Virus record (IMG/VR): IMGVR_UViG_3300007351_000066
Coordinates: 1-20,337 of that record
DNA: 20,337 nucleotides
Source of the DNA: a virus
Direction: 5' to 3' (one strand)
Shown: piece after piece, positions 1 through 5,470 of the stretch
How the letters are laid out: each line of letters starts with the position of its first letter
Numbering within the stretch: the first letter of the stretch is position 1
Made by a program: the position numbers and the translations under genes
Notes under the pieces: model-generated
What the model was told of the DNA's origin: nothing
Database searches by the model: none
The model's input: the letters and a program-made list of their open reading frames with translations, nothing else

Positions 1-11
1 AAGCGCCAGGT

Positions 12-200
12 TCAGGTTTCTGGTGCCTCAATTTTTGAATCCTTTTCCGTCTTAATTTTTTCTACAATCTTCATTAAACAAACTGCCCACCGTTTGGCGT
101 CCTCCGGTTTCATTTTCGGAAAACACAGATGTGATACATATGTGTTTCTTAAAAACTCCTTTTCTTCTTCTGTTAAAAGACTATCCCACCGCTCGTTCAC
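12..200 (-). CDS. Small hypothetical protein, 62 aa
   Basis: I do not recognise this protein. It is charged, helix-prone and rich in Lys and Glu (LLTEEEKEFLRNTYVSH near the N-terminus), with no signal peptide or membrane segment. An in-frame GTG at 209 would give three more residues. The GTG at 200 is preferred because AAGAGGTG (207-214) lies six bases upstream of it, whereas that motif would overlap the GTG at 209. It is transcribed leftward, divergent from the gene at 370. It could be a small prophage or host regulatory accessory protein, but nothing in the sequence fixes a function. The stop is near the window edge, so its downstream neighbour is not visible. Confidence 0.55.
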   Translation of the reverse strand: MNERWDSLLTEEEKEFLRNTYVSHLCFPKMKPEDAKRWAVCLMKIVEKIKTEKDSKIEAPET

Positions 201-277
201 ATCGCTCACCTCTTGCAGTCCGTTTTTTGAAACAGTTCATCTTACGTCGGGCTCTCAGGCAGTCTATTTTAATACAG

Positions 278-287
278 ATTGTACAAT
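278..287. promoter_or_regulatory. Perfect 10-bp palindrome in divergent intergenic region
   Basis: ATTGTACAAT is a perfect inverted repeat. It sits in the roughly 160-bp AT-rich gap between the leftward gene ending its start at 200 and the rightward gene at 370. A regulator half-site pair is possible, but there is only one copy and I could not place a convincing -35/-10 pair around it on either strand. The rest of the 210-369 gap holds only the AGGAGGTGG ribosome binding site of the next gene. Confidence 0.2.
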
Positions 288-369
288 TTTGAAAGAATTC
301 ATTTTTAATAAAGCAGGAAAATATTGGGCCGTGTCGAAGTAGGCAAAAAGAATACAGGAGGTGGATTAA

Positions 370-867
370 ATGGAAATAATTATTATTTTGCTGATGCTAG
401 CAATTATAATTGGAATACCATATTTAATAATTAAACGCAAAAAAGAGATTAAGACCAGGGGCATTTTAAAAGAATTAATCTGTTCCCACTATGAAGGGAT
501 CCCCTTTATGAATCAAGGGGCGCTGGTGAATATTTACCTTTACCCCGACAAAATAACAGTCGGTGACAAGCACATTATACCGTTTAAGGACATTAAAAAT
601 CTTAGCGTCTGCACTGAAAAAGAGGTCCAGGAAAAGAGCCGCAGCGTCATAGGAAGAGGTGTGGTTGGCGGAGTTCTGCTTGGCCCGGTCGGTGCAATAG
701 TGGGTGGGCTGTCAGGGGTTAAGAATAAGCAAACCACGAAGGAGACATGTTACCTGGTCATTGATTACCAAGGATCTGATGGACCGGCATCGGCGAAGTT
801 TACAACCGGGAATTATATGGCAGCCAGTTCCTTTTCTGATAAAGCCACAAAACTAATACAAGGTTAA
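370..867 (+). CDS. Membrane-anchored protein with glycine-rich hairpin, 165 aa
   Basis: Residues 2-21 form one hydrophobic membrane segment followed by a positive stretch (KRKKEIKTR), so the rest is probably cytoplasmic. The C-terminal part looks like a small beta-rich, PH-like domain. It is interrupted by a glycine-rich hydrophobic stretch, roughly residues 96-115 (RGVVGGVLLGPVGAIVGG), a feature known from uncharacterised Firmicute and prophage proteins of this size. The start is backed by AGGAGGTGG about five bases upstream. The gene stands alone: it is closed by its own terminator and the next gene has its own promoter. It may be a lysogenic-conversion gene, which is inference from context only; the biochemical role is unknown. 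Confidence 0.75.
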   Translation: MEIIIILLMLAIIIGIPYLIIKRKKEIKTRGILKELICSHYEGIPFMNQGALVNIYLYPDKITVGDKHIIPFKDIKNLSVCTEKEVQEKSRSVIGRGVVGGVLLGPVGAIVGGLSGVKNKQTTKETCYLVIDYQGSDGPASAKFTTGNYMAASSFSDKATKLIQG

Positions 868-874
868 AACGACA

Positions 875-902
875 AAAGCCCCCACCAAAAGGTGGGGGCT
901 TT
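875..902 (+). terminator. Strong rho-independent terminator
   Basis: A 12-bp perfect stem (AAAGCCCCCACC paired with GGTGGGGGCTTT) with an AAAA loop begins eight bases after the stop codon at 867. It is followed by GTTTTG. The A-rich left arm would also give a T-tract for leftward transcription, so it may work in both directions and insulate the genes on its two sides. Confidence 0.92.
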
Positions 903-939
903 GTTTTGTAAAAAAACTAAACTTTTTTTGATTTATGCA

Positions 940-968
940 TTGCATTATTATTTGTTTTATGTTATACT
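940..968 (+). promoter_or_regulatory. Sigma-A promoter with extended -10 for the small-gene cluster
   Basis: TTGCAT (-35, 940-945) and TATACT (-10, 963-968) are separated by exactly 17 bases. The -10 is preceded by TGT, giving an extended -10 (TGn). The surroundings are AT-rich. The element lies just after the terminator at 875-902 and about 35 bases before the start codon at 1003, so transcription would begin near 975. It is the only clear promoter before the whole rightward series 1003-5420, and no second strong promoter was seen within that series. Confidence 0.75.
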
Positions 969-1002
969 TTAATCAAGATAAAGAAACGGGAGGTAATGAA
1001 AA

Positions 1003-1359
1003 ATGACAACTTACAAATGGACCACTGAAAAAGGCGCAAACGTAGAGGTAACCATAAGCGAGGTTAAAGAGGTTATCAACGCTGACGGACATAAAATCGA
1101 GACAAACAAAATCTACAAGCAAATCGATAAGTTCGTAGTCAACGGTACAGAGTATAAAGCCAGCTTTGGCTGGGCAAAAGGCAAAACAGCAATTGAATTT
1201 AAAATAGGCAGCCAAGAGGCAGCCGCAATAATCCCGGAAAACATCTACAAAGAAATGTTTGCAAAAGAAATTGCCGCTCAGGCCGCCAGCATTAAAGCTG
1301 AAAAAGAATACCAAAAACACTACAACAGAGTCAGGAAGGCCATGGAAGAAAAAGATTAA
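1003..1359 (+). CDS. Hypothetical protein, 118 aa, first gene of small-gene cluster
   Basis: I do not recognise a named family. The N-terminus (WTTEKGANVEVTISEVKEV) looks like a pair of beta strands. It is followed by a mixed region with FVVNGTEYKASFGWAKGK, then an alanine- and lysine-rich helical C-terminus (residues about 75-118). The layout matches the protein at 2050-2442: an N-terminal WTT...EVTI block and an Ala-rich helical C-terminal half. The two are probably distant paralogs. The start has GGGAGGT eight bases upstream and is directly downstream of the 940-968 promoter. No signal peptide or membrane segment is present. The role is unknown. Confidence 0.7.
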   Translation: MTTYKWTTEKGANVEVTISEVKEVINADGHKIETNKIYKQIDKFVVNGTEYKASFGWAKGKTAIEFKIGSQEAAAIIPENIYKEMFAKEIAAQAASIKAEKEYQKHYNRVRKAMEEKD

Positions 1360-1367
1360 ACAGCCTG

Positions 1368-1389
1368 GCCGGTGGGCTTAATCACCGGC
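1368..1389 (+). other. Intergenic hairpin (GCCGGTG/CACCGGC)
   Basis: A perfect 7-bp stem, GCCGGTG with CACCGGC, and an 8-base loop lie nine bases after the stop at 1359. No T-tract follows, so it is unlikely to be an intrinsic terminator. It may protect an mRNA 3' end or act as a processing or leader element. It is the first of a series of CCGG-type hairpins between the small genes. Confidence 0.6.
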
Positions 1390-1411
1390 ACAATACCCGG
1401 CCCCCAGGGTG

Positions 1412-1433
1412 AAGGGGAAGGAGGTTGAAAATG
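1412..1433 (+). repeat. Shared leader repeat, copy 1 (copy 2 at 2031-2052)
   Basis: This 22-base block ends in the start codon at 1431 and contains the ribosome binding site. It is repeated at 2031-2052 before the start at 2050 with one difference: AAGGGGAAGGAG, then G or A, then TTGAAAATG. Both copies are also preceded by CCCGGCCC and CAGGGT motifs, so a longer diverged leader seems to have been duplicated with the two genes. Confidence 0.75.
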
Positions 1434-1601
1434 AAAAAGCAATATAAAGCCACTTGGCATAATACAGACGGAAATAGACACGAATTATGGCCTATATACG
1501 CAAAAACTGTAAATGAAGCTAAAATAGAAGCAGAAAGCTTTATGAAATATCGGTGGGGAAAATTTGCTGATATACGCTCTCTAAAAATACAGCAAACTTA
1601 A
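1431..1601 (+). CDS. Small hypothetical protein, 56 aa
   Basis: This short reading frame runs ATG to TAA and encodes a protein starting MKKQYKATWHNTDGNRHELW and ending in KIQQT. It is aromatic- and Lys-rich, with a predicted strand followed by a helix (AKTVNEAKIEAESFMKY, residues 24-40). There is no membrane segment or Cys. AAGGAGG lies six bases upstream of the ATG, inside a leader shared with the gene at 2050. No family is recognised. Spacing, direction and leader tie it to the cluster 1003-2945. The ideal ribosome binding site and co-orientation are the main support for it being real. Confidence 0.65.
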   Translation: MKKQYKATWHNTDGNRHELWPIYAKTVNEAKIEAESFMKYRWGKFADIRSLKIQQT

Positions 1602-1621
1602 TTAACCTTCTAGCAGAGTGA

Positions 1622-1679
1622 CGCCGGGCCACCGGCGGTAATGCGCCCCGGTAAAGCCGGGCCTGGTCACAAGTCCAGG
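1622..1679 (+). other. Three consecutive short hairpins in a 100-base intergenic leader
   Basis: Three perfect stems are packed end to end: CGCCGG/CCGGCG (1622-1637, loop GCCA), CCCGG/CCGGG (1647-1661, loop TAAAG) and CCTGG/CCAGG (1662-1679, loop of eight bases). They occupy most of the gap between the stops and starts at 1601 and 1702, just before the AAAAGGAG ribosome binding site (1685-1692). There is no T-tract, no acceptor-stem closure and no tRNA T-loop. An mRNA-stability, translational-control or protein-binding leader is plausible. Confidence 0.5.
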
Positions 1680-1701
1680 AGCAAAAAAGGAGTGTTGTAT
1701 A

Positions 1702-1989
1702 ATGAGTGACTTTAAACAATTTTTTAACGATGAGGTAAATGCCCAATGGGAGCGCGAAAACAACGACAATGAAACTAGGGAGACAACGGTTGATATCGAT
1801 GGCAATACATATATAGTCAAGCGCGCAACCGTTGTGGTACAGGTCGGCCCCTATGGATGCCGGGAATCCCGTGTTGTTACGGTAACACAAAAATGTGACG
1901 GCTACGATGTTGTGATTATGCCCGGTGATCCAATGTTTCATGCGGCGAAAATTGCTACTGCAGATATGTTATACGGTGCCAAAGAGTAG
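1702..1989 (+). CDS. Hypothetical protein, 95 aa
   Basis: The N-terminus (MSDFKQFFNDEVNAQWERE) is acidic and helical. It is followed by a beta-rich core with DIDGNTYIVKRATVVVQVG (residues 32-50), two Cys residues, and a helical end (KIATADMLYGAKE). The start is supported by AAAAGGAG about nine bases upstream. No domain family is recognised and there is no export signal. It is part of the co-oriented small-gene series and is flanked on both sides by structured leaders. Its role cannot be stated from the sequence. Confidence 0.65.
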   Translation: MSDFKQFFNDEVNAQWERENNDNETRETTVDIDGNTYIVKRATVVVQVGPYGCRESRVVTVTQKCDGYDVVIMPGDPMFHAAKIATADMLYGAKE

Positions 1990-1995
1990 TTTTTT

Positions 1996-2012
1996 CCCGG
2001 CCCTATGCCGGG
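1996..2012 (+). other. Intergenic hairpin (CCCGGC/GCCGGG)
   Basis: A perfect 6-bp stem with loop CCTAT starts six bases after the stop at 1989, preceded by TTTTTT on the 5' side rather than the 3' side. It is followed by the GGGTACCC palindrome (2014-2021) and the leader repeat copy 2. The position matches the hairpin at 1368-1389 after the first gene of the cluster. Confidence 0.5.
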
Positions 2013-2030
2013 CAGGGTACCCTATAGATT

Positions 2031-2052
2031 AAGGGGAAGGAGATTGAAAATG
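2031..2052 (+). repeat. Shared leader repeat, copy 2
   Basis: This is the second copy of the 22-base leader at 1412-1433, with one mismatch. It contains AAGGAG six to seven bases before the ATG at 2050. The repeat argues that translation of this gene starts at 2050 rather than at the in-frame ATG at 2005, which lies inside the hairpin region. Confidence 0.75.
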
Positions 2053-2442
2053 GAAGCAAATAAAACTTTATCCTGGACAACAAAAATCAGTAAACAAATC
2101 GAGGTTACTATCACCCGCACCCGTGAGGTACAGACCAAAACTGCTTATGTAGTCCCCCCACTCGTAGGAGTCAAGGAGGTTGGCCACATCCTTGGGTGGG
2201 GACCGCTTTTGCGTGGCTCTCAAAAAACTGGGGGAGCGGATGGTTATAATGTTACCCTTGGCAAAGAGACTGTAGACAGCCTATATATGTTTGCTGCTAT
2301 TAACGCCCAAGCATTTGCCAGGGCGTCTGCAACTGCAGTAGCTAATAAAGCTATAGCCGCCCAATATGCAAGCATGATCAAAAACGGGTTATGCCCCGAG
2401 TTATGGCCGGGACTGCCAAAACAATCCTACATGGGGCGGTAA
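2050..2442 (+). CDS. Hypothetical protein, 130 aa, probable paralog of 1003-1359
   Basis: An in-frame ATG exists at 2005, but 2050 is chosen because it carries the duplicated ribosome binding leader. The N-terminus (LSWTTKISKQIEVTITRTRE) mirrors that of the 118-aa protein at 1003. The C-terminal part is an alanine-rich helix (residues about 80-115), again as in that protein. A Gly-rich insertion (about residues 37-60) separates the halves here. No known family is recognised. The two proteins probably descend from a duplication that also copied the 5' leader of the 1431 gene, which is inference from the residue pattern and the shared leader. Confidence 0.65.
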   Translation: MEANKTLSWTTKISKQIEVTITRTREVQTKTAYVVPPLVGVKEVGHILGWGPLLRGSQKTGGADGYNVTLGKETVDSLYMFAAINAQAFARASATAVANKAIAAQYASMIKNGLCPELWPGLPKQSYMGR

Positions 2443-2493
2443 ACGCCCTGGTGCCGGCCGTAAACCGAGCGGTAGTTGCGGCTGCTAAGACCA

Positions 2494-2507
2494 GGGGCTA
2501 CGGCCCC
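2494..2507 (+). other. UNCG-tetraloop hairpin upstream of 2529 gene
   Basis: GGGGC-TACG-GCCCC forms a perfect 5-bp stem closed as C(UACG)G in RNA, an unusually stable tetraloop class. It lies 22 bases before the ATG at 2529. If the downstream protein starts at 2529 this is another structured leader of the cluster. If it starts earlier, at 2391, the hairpin is inside coding sequence. Confidence 0.5.
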
Positions 2508-2528
2508 GCTTGTACTGGGGTTGATAAA

Positions 2529-2945
2529 ATGAAGGCTTTTCTTGAAATCGAACTAAAAGGAGACGATATGCGCCAAATGATGAAACTCTGGACCGGTGTC
2601 ACAAATATGATATTTCCTGGCCTTGGTGATTTGACTTTTGGAGGTTATCCTTCGTCTGGATGGGTAGCTGAGATAACCGGTTTTGATAAAAAATTTAAAT
2701 ATCAACGTAATTTTCTTAGGTATAAAAAAGACTATTCAAGGGCTAATAGTAAAGGCTCCAGGTATGTTTATGCAGAGTATATCCTGGAGAGCGGTAAGCT
2801 ATATGATGTTAAAGACAATAAAGAACGGTATTTTTGCACAGTCAATGATGAGGGAGATATAATTACTTTGACAGAACAGGAGGTGGTTGAGTGGCTAAAC
2901 AATATCTCGGAATTGACGTACTCACAGCCGCAAAACAACGGATAG
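2529..2945 (+). CDS. Hypothetical protein, 138 aa, overlaps the IbrA-like gene
   Basis: I do not recognise the family. The protein begins MKAFLEIELKGDDMRQMMKL. It has a central aromatic and basic stretch (KKFKYQRNFLRYKKDYSRAN, about residues 57-76) and ends in an acidic region with DEGDIITLTEQEVVEWL. The open frame extends up to an ATG at 2391, but the extra residues are low-complexity Ala/Val encoded by the GC-rich hairpin region, so 2529 is preferred. Its upstream GGGG is only a weak ribosome binding site. The 3' end overlaps the next gene by 55 bases, and the AGGAGGTGG site of that gene lies inside this coding sequence. That suggests translational coupling with the IbrA-like protein. Confidence 0.6.
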   Translation: MKAFLEIELKGDDMRQMMKLWTGVTNMIFPGLGDLTFGGYPSSGWVAEITGFDKKFKYQRNFLRYKKDYSRANSKGSRYVYAEYILESGKLYDVKDNKERYFCTVNDEGDIITLTEQEVVEWLNNISELTYSQPQNNG

Positions 2946-4099
2946 CCCAAGCATTTAATGATTTCCCCCGAATCTATGTTAGCTTTTCGGGAGGCAAGGA
3001 TAGCTCAGTCATGTTGCACTTAGTTATGGATGAGGCTATCCGGAGAGGACGCAAAGTCGGGGTTTTGTTTGTAGACCTGGAAGCCCAATACAAACTTACC
3101 ATTGACCACATTGAGTATATGTATAATTTATATGCCGACCACATAGAGCCTTACTGGATTGCTCTACCAATATCTTTACGTAACGCTGTCAGCCAGTATC
3201 AGCCTAAATGGACATGCTGGGGTGATGGGGTTGACTTGGTTAGGCAGCCGCCAGGACTCTCAATAACTGACAGGTATTGTTTCCCGTTTTATCATTACGG
3301 TATGGAGTTTGAAGAGTTTGTCCCGGAGTTCGGCAAATGGTATAGCCAAGGTAAACTGACAGCTTGTTTTGTCGGCATTAGAGCGGATGAGTCATTAAAT
3401 AGATATAGAACCATAGTCAGGAGTAAATCTAAATTTGAGGGTAAAGGTTACACTACTTGGTTGAGTCAAGGGTTATACAATGTTTATCCGATCTACGATT
3501 GGAAGACATCAGATATTTGGGCATATAACAGTAAATTTAATAAGCCCTATAACAAGCTTTACGACCTTATGCACCAGGCCGGACTGACCATCCATCAGAT
3601 GCGGATATGCCAGCCTTACGGTGACGATCAGCGCAAAGGTCTTTGGCTATTTCATATTATTGAGCCGGAAACCTGGGGTAAAATTGTATTCCGGGTCAAC
3701 GGGGCAAACCAGGGTGCCTTGTACGCTCAGGAAACTGGTAACATACTTGGCAGGATAAAAATTAATAAACCGGATGGGCATACATGGGAATCATATGCTA
3801 ATCTTTTACTGACCAGTATGCCCGAAAAAACCAGGGAACATTTTGAAAACAAGATTGCCGTTTTTTTAAAATGGTATCAAGACAGAGGATACCCGTACGG
3901 TATACCTGACGAAGCAGATTTAAAAGATGAAGCAGATAAAAAAGTCCCATCGTGGCGCCGGATATGCAAGGCGTTATTGCGAAACGATTACTGGTGCAAA
4001 GGCTTGTCGTTTACTCAAACAAAATCAGAAGCTTATGAAAAGTATACCAAGATAATGAAAAGGAGGCGGCAGCAATGGGGATTGAACAGATTCTTTTAG
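2891..4099 (+). CDS. ibrA: IbrA-like PAPS-reductase-fold protein (DUF3440 type)
   Basis: This 402-aa protein has the ATP-pyrophosphatase PP-loop SGGKDSS at residues 33-39 after a leading helix and strand. It also has VGIRADESLNR (161-171) and PIYDWKTSDIW (200-210), features of the phosphoadenosine-phosphosulfate reductase superfamily. The long C-terminal half (about 230-400) fits the DUF3440/IbrA subgroup. It lacks the C-terminal ECGLH-type Cys motif of assimilatory CysH, so ordinary sulfate reduction is unlikely. IbrA was named in E. coli, where IbrA and IbrB together stimulate expression of prophage eib genes; the chemistry is not established. The start is GTG, with AGGAGGTGG eight bases upstream. 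It overlaps the 2529 gene by 55 bases and the IbrB-like gene by 25 bases, so the three are probably co-translated. Nucleic-acid thiolation or nucleotide activation is a possible role by fold analogy only. Confidence 0.88.
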   Translation: MAKQYLGIDVLTAAKQRIAQAFNDFPRIYVSFSGGKDSSVMLHLVMDEAIRRGRKVGVLFVDLEAQYKLTIDHIEYMYNLYADHIEPYWIALPISLRNAVSQYQPKWTCWGDGVDLVRQPPGLSITDRYCFPFYHYGMEFEEFVPEFGKWYSQGKLTACFVGIRADESLNRYRTIVRSKSKFEGKGYTTWLSQGLYNVYPIYDWKTSDIWAYNSKFNKPYNKLYDLMHQAGLTIHQMRICQPYGDDQRKGLWLFHIIEPETWGKIVFRVNGANQGALYAQETGNILGRIKINKPDGHTWESYANLLLTSMPEKTREHFENKIAVFLKWYQDRGYPYGIPDEADLKDEADKKVPSWRRICKALLRNDYWCKGLSFTQTKSEAYEKYTKIMKRRRQQWGLNRFF

Positions 4100-4698
4100 A
4101 CATTGACAACTTGCCATTAAAAGAAAAGATTGAGGCAATCAACGAGATTAAACGTCAACTACATGAAATTAGCCCTTTTAAAAACGAACCGGCTGACTGC
4201 GTTATATGGGTTCTGGCTGACCAGGTTGAGGCAAACGACTATAACCCAAATGCTGTAGCGCCTCCGGAGATGAAATTATTAGAATTAAGCATTGCCCAAG
4301 ATGGGTATACTCAACCGATTGTTGTCTATGGGACCAACGATTATTATGAGGTTGTGGACGGCTTCCATAGGAATAGAGTCGCCAAAGAATGCGGGGAAGT
4401 AAAAAACCGTTTGCACGGGTATCTGCCCATAACGATAATCAACCCTCACCGTGAAGATAAGTCAGACAGGATAGCGGCAACAATAAGACATAACCGGGCG
4501 AGAGGTAAACACCAGGTAACGGCTATGTCAGATATCGTCTTAGAGTTATCTCGGCGCAACTGGAGCGAAAAAAAGATTGCCAAAGAACTAGGAATGGAGC
4601 CTGATGAGGTGTTAAGACTTAAACAGATAACCGGCCTGGCGGAATTATTTGCAGACCACGATTTTTCAGAAGCATGGGAGGGTGGCGATAATGCCTAA
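4075..4698 (+). CDS. ibrB: IbrB-like ParB/Srx-domain protein
   Basis: This 207-aa protein has a ParB/sulfiredoxin-fold domain. Residues about 45-110 contain QDGYTQPIVV followed by the signature DGFHRNRVA (95-103), the ParB-type GxxR nucleotide-binding box. A helix-turn-helix-like segment follows (SEKKIAKELGMEPDEVLRLK, 164-183), then the GLAELF...FSEAWE tail usual for IbrB relatives. The N-terminal helix (1-35) is specific to this group. AAAAGGAGG precedes the ATG by about eight bases. The gene begins inside the 3' end of the IbrA-like gene, the conserved order for this pair. ParB-fold relatives bind or hydrolyse nucleotides (CTPase ParB, DndB, a free-serine kinase), so the enzymatic activity here is open. 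Confidence 0.88.
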   Translation: MGIEQILLDIDNLPLKEKIEAINEIKRQLHEISPFKNEPADCVIWVLADQVEANDYNPNAVAPPEMKLLELSIAQDGYTQPIVVYGTNDYYEVVDGFHRNRVAKECGEVKNRLHGYLPITIINPHREDKSDRIAATIRHNRARGKHQVTAMSDIVLELSRRNWSEKKIAKELGMEPDEVLRLKQITGLAELFADHDFSEAWEGGDNA

Positions 4699-4855
4699 GA
4701 CAATTAAAATTAAACCTGTTGGTCATGGAGGCAAGCGTCCTGGAGCCGGCCGACCGGCTACCGGAGCCAAACCGAACCGAACGTTTCGCCTTGATGATGA
4801 GGAGTACGAAAAAGTTAAAGAGTATATTAAGACGCTGCGTGAGAACAATGAATGA
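4691..4855 (+). CDS. Small DNA-binding-like phage protein, 54 aa
   Basis: The N-terminal half carries GGKRPGAGRP (residues 13-22), an AT-hook-like motif common at the start of phage small proteins. It is followed by RTFRLDDEEYEKVKEYIKT (30-48), a strand-plus-helix pattern like the first half of a ribbon-helix-helix domain. An in-frame ATG at 4649 is rejected: GGGAGGGTGG sits about five bases before 4691 and the N-terminus there begins cleanly. The gene overlaps the IbrB-like gene by eight bases and the next gene by eight bases, so it is translationally coupled within the cassette. Minor-groove DNA binding is the best guess. Confidence 0.7.
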   Translation: MPKTIKIKPVGHGGKRPGAGRPATGAKPNRTFRLDDEEYEKVKEYIKTLRENNE

Positions 4856-5219
4856 TAATAAATATTACCACCAGAGCGACATCGTTTGCCTGCTCCTGAT
4901 GATTACCATGATAGCCAAAGATGATACCCTTAAAAATAAAGACCTAGCCAAGAAATTTAAACGGTCAGCTCGGACAATACAACGCTGGATGCAGCTATTA
5001 CGACATGCGGGGATTGAGATAGTATACAGGTACGGTTACAAGGGATATCCCCCGGGCTTCGAAATCCGCCACATCGAGCCGGAGTTGCTTAACATACTGA
5101 ACTTAGCGTCAACTGCTTTATCAGCCTTTGACCAGCAGGCTGTAAAAGCACGTTTACACGCCAAGACCCGAGGAGTTGATTGGTTTAAACCTAAGTTTAA
5201 CCAGTTTGATGAGGCCTAA
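4848..5219 (+). CDS. Winged helix-turn-helix protein, 123 aa
   Basis: Residues 28-55 (LKNKDLAKKFKRSARTIQRW and on) form a helix-turn-helix of the HTH_11/DeoR-like kind. They are followed by a beta-wing pattern (VYRYGYKGYPPGFEIR, 59-74) and a helical C-terminus. The start at 4848 is the last in-frame ATG before the domain and overlaps the preceding stop by eight bases. An upstream in-frame ATG at 4719 would place the N-terminus wholly inside the previous gene. There is no strong ribosome binding site, which suits translational reinitiation. It is probably a phage DNA-binding regulator; a terminase-small-subunit-like role is less likely given its isolation from packaging genes. Confidence 0.72.
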   Translation: MNDNKYYHQSDIVCLLLMITMIAKDDTLKNKDLAKKFKRSARTIQRWMQLLRHAGIEIVYRYGYKGYPPGFEIRHIEPELLNILNLASTALSAFDQQAVKARLHAKTRGVDWFKPKFNQFDEA

Positions 5220-5243
5220 AAGAATCGAGAAAGGAGGATAATA

Positions 5244-5420
5244 ATGGATAACGACCAGGCAAGAGGATATGCGATACTGGCAATGGTAGACGCGGGCCTT
5301 AAGGATAAGGATATAGCCAAAGCCGTCAGGTCACTACACTATATGTTTGATGTCGTGACTGAGGAGGAGGCGGAGGATCGAGGCCGCGAAGCATACTACA
5401 AAATCACATCCCGGTTATAA
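5244..5420 (+). CDS. Small hypothetical protein, 58 aa
   Basis: The frame runs from an ATG with a near-ideal AAAGGAGG site seven to eight bases upstream to TAA, just before the terminator. The protein is helical: residues 5-31 include AILAMVDAGLKDKDIAKAV, which resembles the first helices of a helix-turn-helix. An acidic stretch EEEAED follows and the tail is REAYYKITSRL. No family is recognised. It is the last gene of the rightward cassette. The DKDIAKAV motif echoes the KNKDLAKKF helix of the preceding HTH protein, but the similarity is too short to call homology. Confidence 0.65.
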   Translation: MDNDQARGYAILAMVDAGLKDKDIAKAVRSLHYMFDVVTEEEAEDRGREAYYKITSRL

Positions 5421-5425
5421 CCAAA

Positions 5426-5450
5426 AAGCCCTGGCAGTGTGCCAGGGCTT
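5426..5450 (-). terminator. Terminator between the convergent operons
   Basis: An 11-bp perfect stem (AAGCCCTGGCA/TGCCAGGGCTT) with a 3-base loop lies six bases after the rightward stop at 5420 and about 20 bases after the leftward stop at 5471. On the minus strand the stem runs into TTTTT (5427-5423), so it ends the long leftward late operon. Rightward it is followed only by a weak T-rich tail, so it may also end the rightward cassette less efficiently. Confidence 0.85.
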
Positions 5451-5470
5451 CGGTATTTCTTGAGAAATAT

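Noticed and set aside
1622-1679. Three hairpins in a row, resembling the arms of a tRNA
   Set aside because: There is no acceptor stem joining the ends, no T-loop sequence and no CCA-compatible end. The stems are separate CCGG-type palindromes like those in neighbouring gaps.
2005-2049. Earlier ATG for the 2050 gene
   Set aside because: It lies inside the CCCGGC hairpin with no ribosome binding site, while the ATG at 2050 carries the duplicated leader.
1368-2507. CRISPR array or mobile repeat cluster from the recurring CCGG hairpins
   Set aside because: The hairpins differ in sequence, length and spacing and lie between coding regions. There are no regular direct repeats with unique spacers.
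2891-4099. Assimilatory PAPS reductase (CysH) or DndC
   Set aside because: It lacks the C-terminal ECGLH-type motif of CysH, and no Dnd partners are nearby. The adjacent ParB-domain gene and the long C-terminal region fit IbrA/DUF3440 instead.
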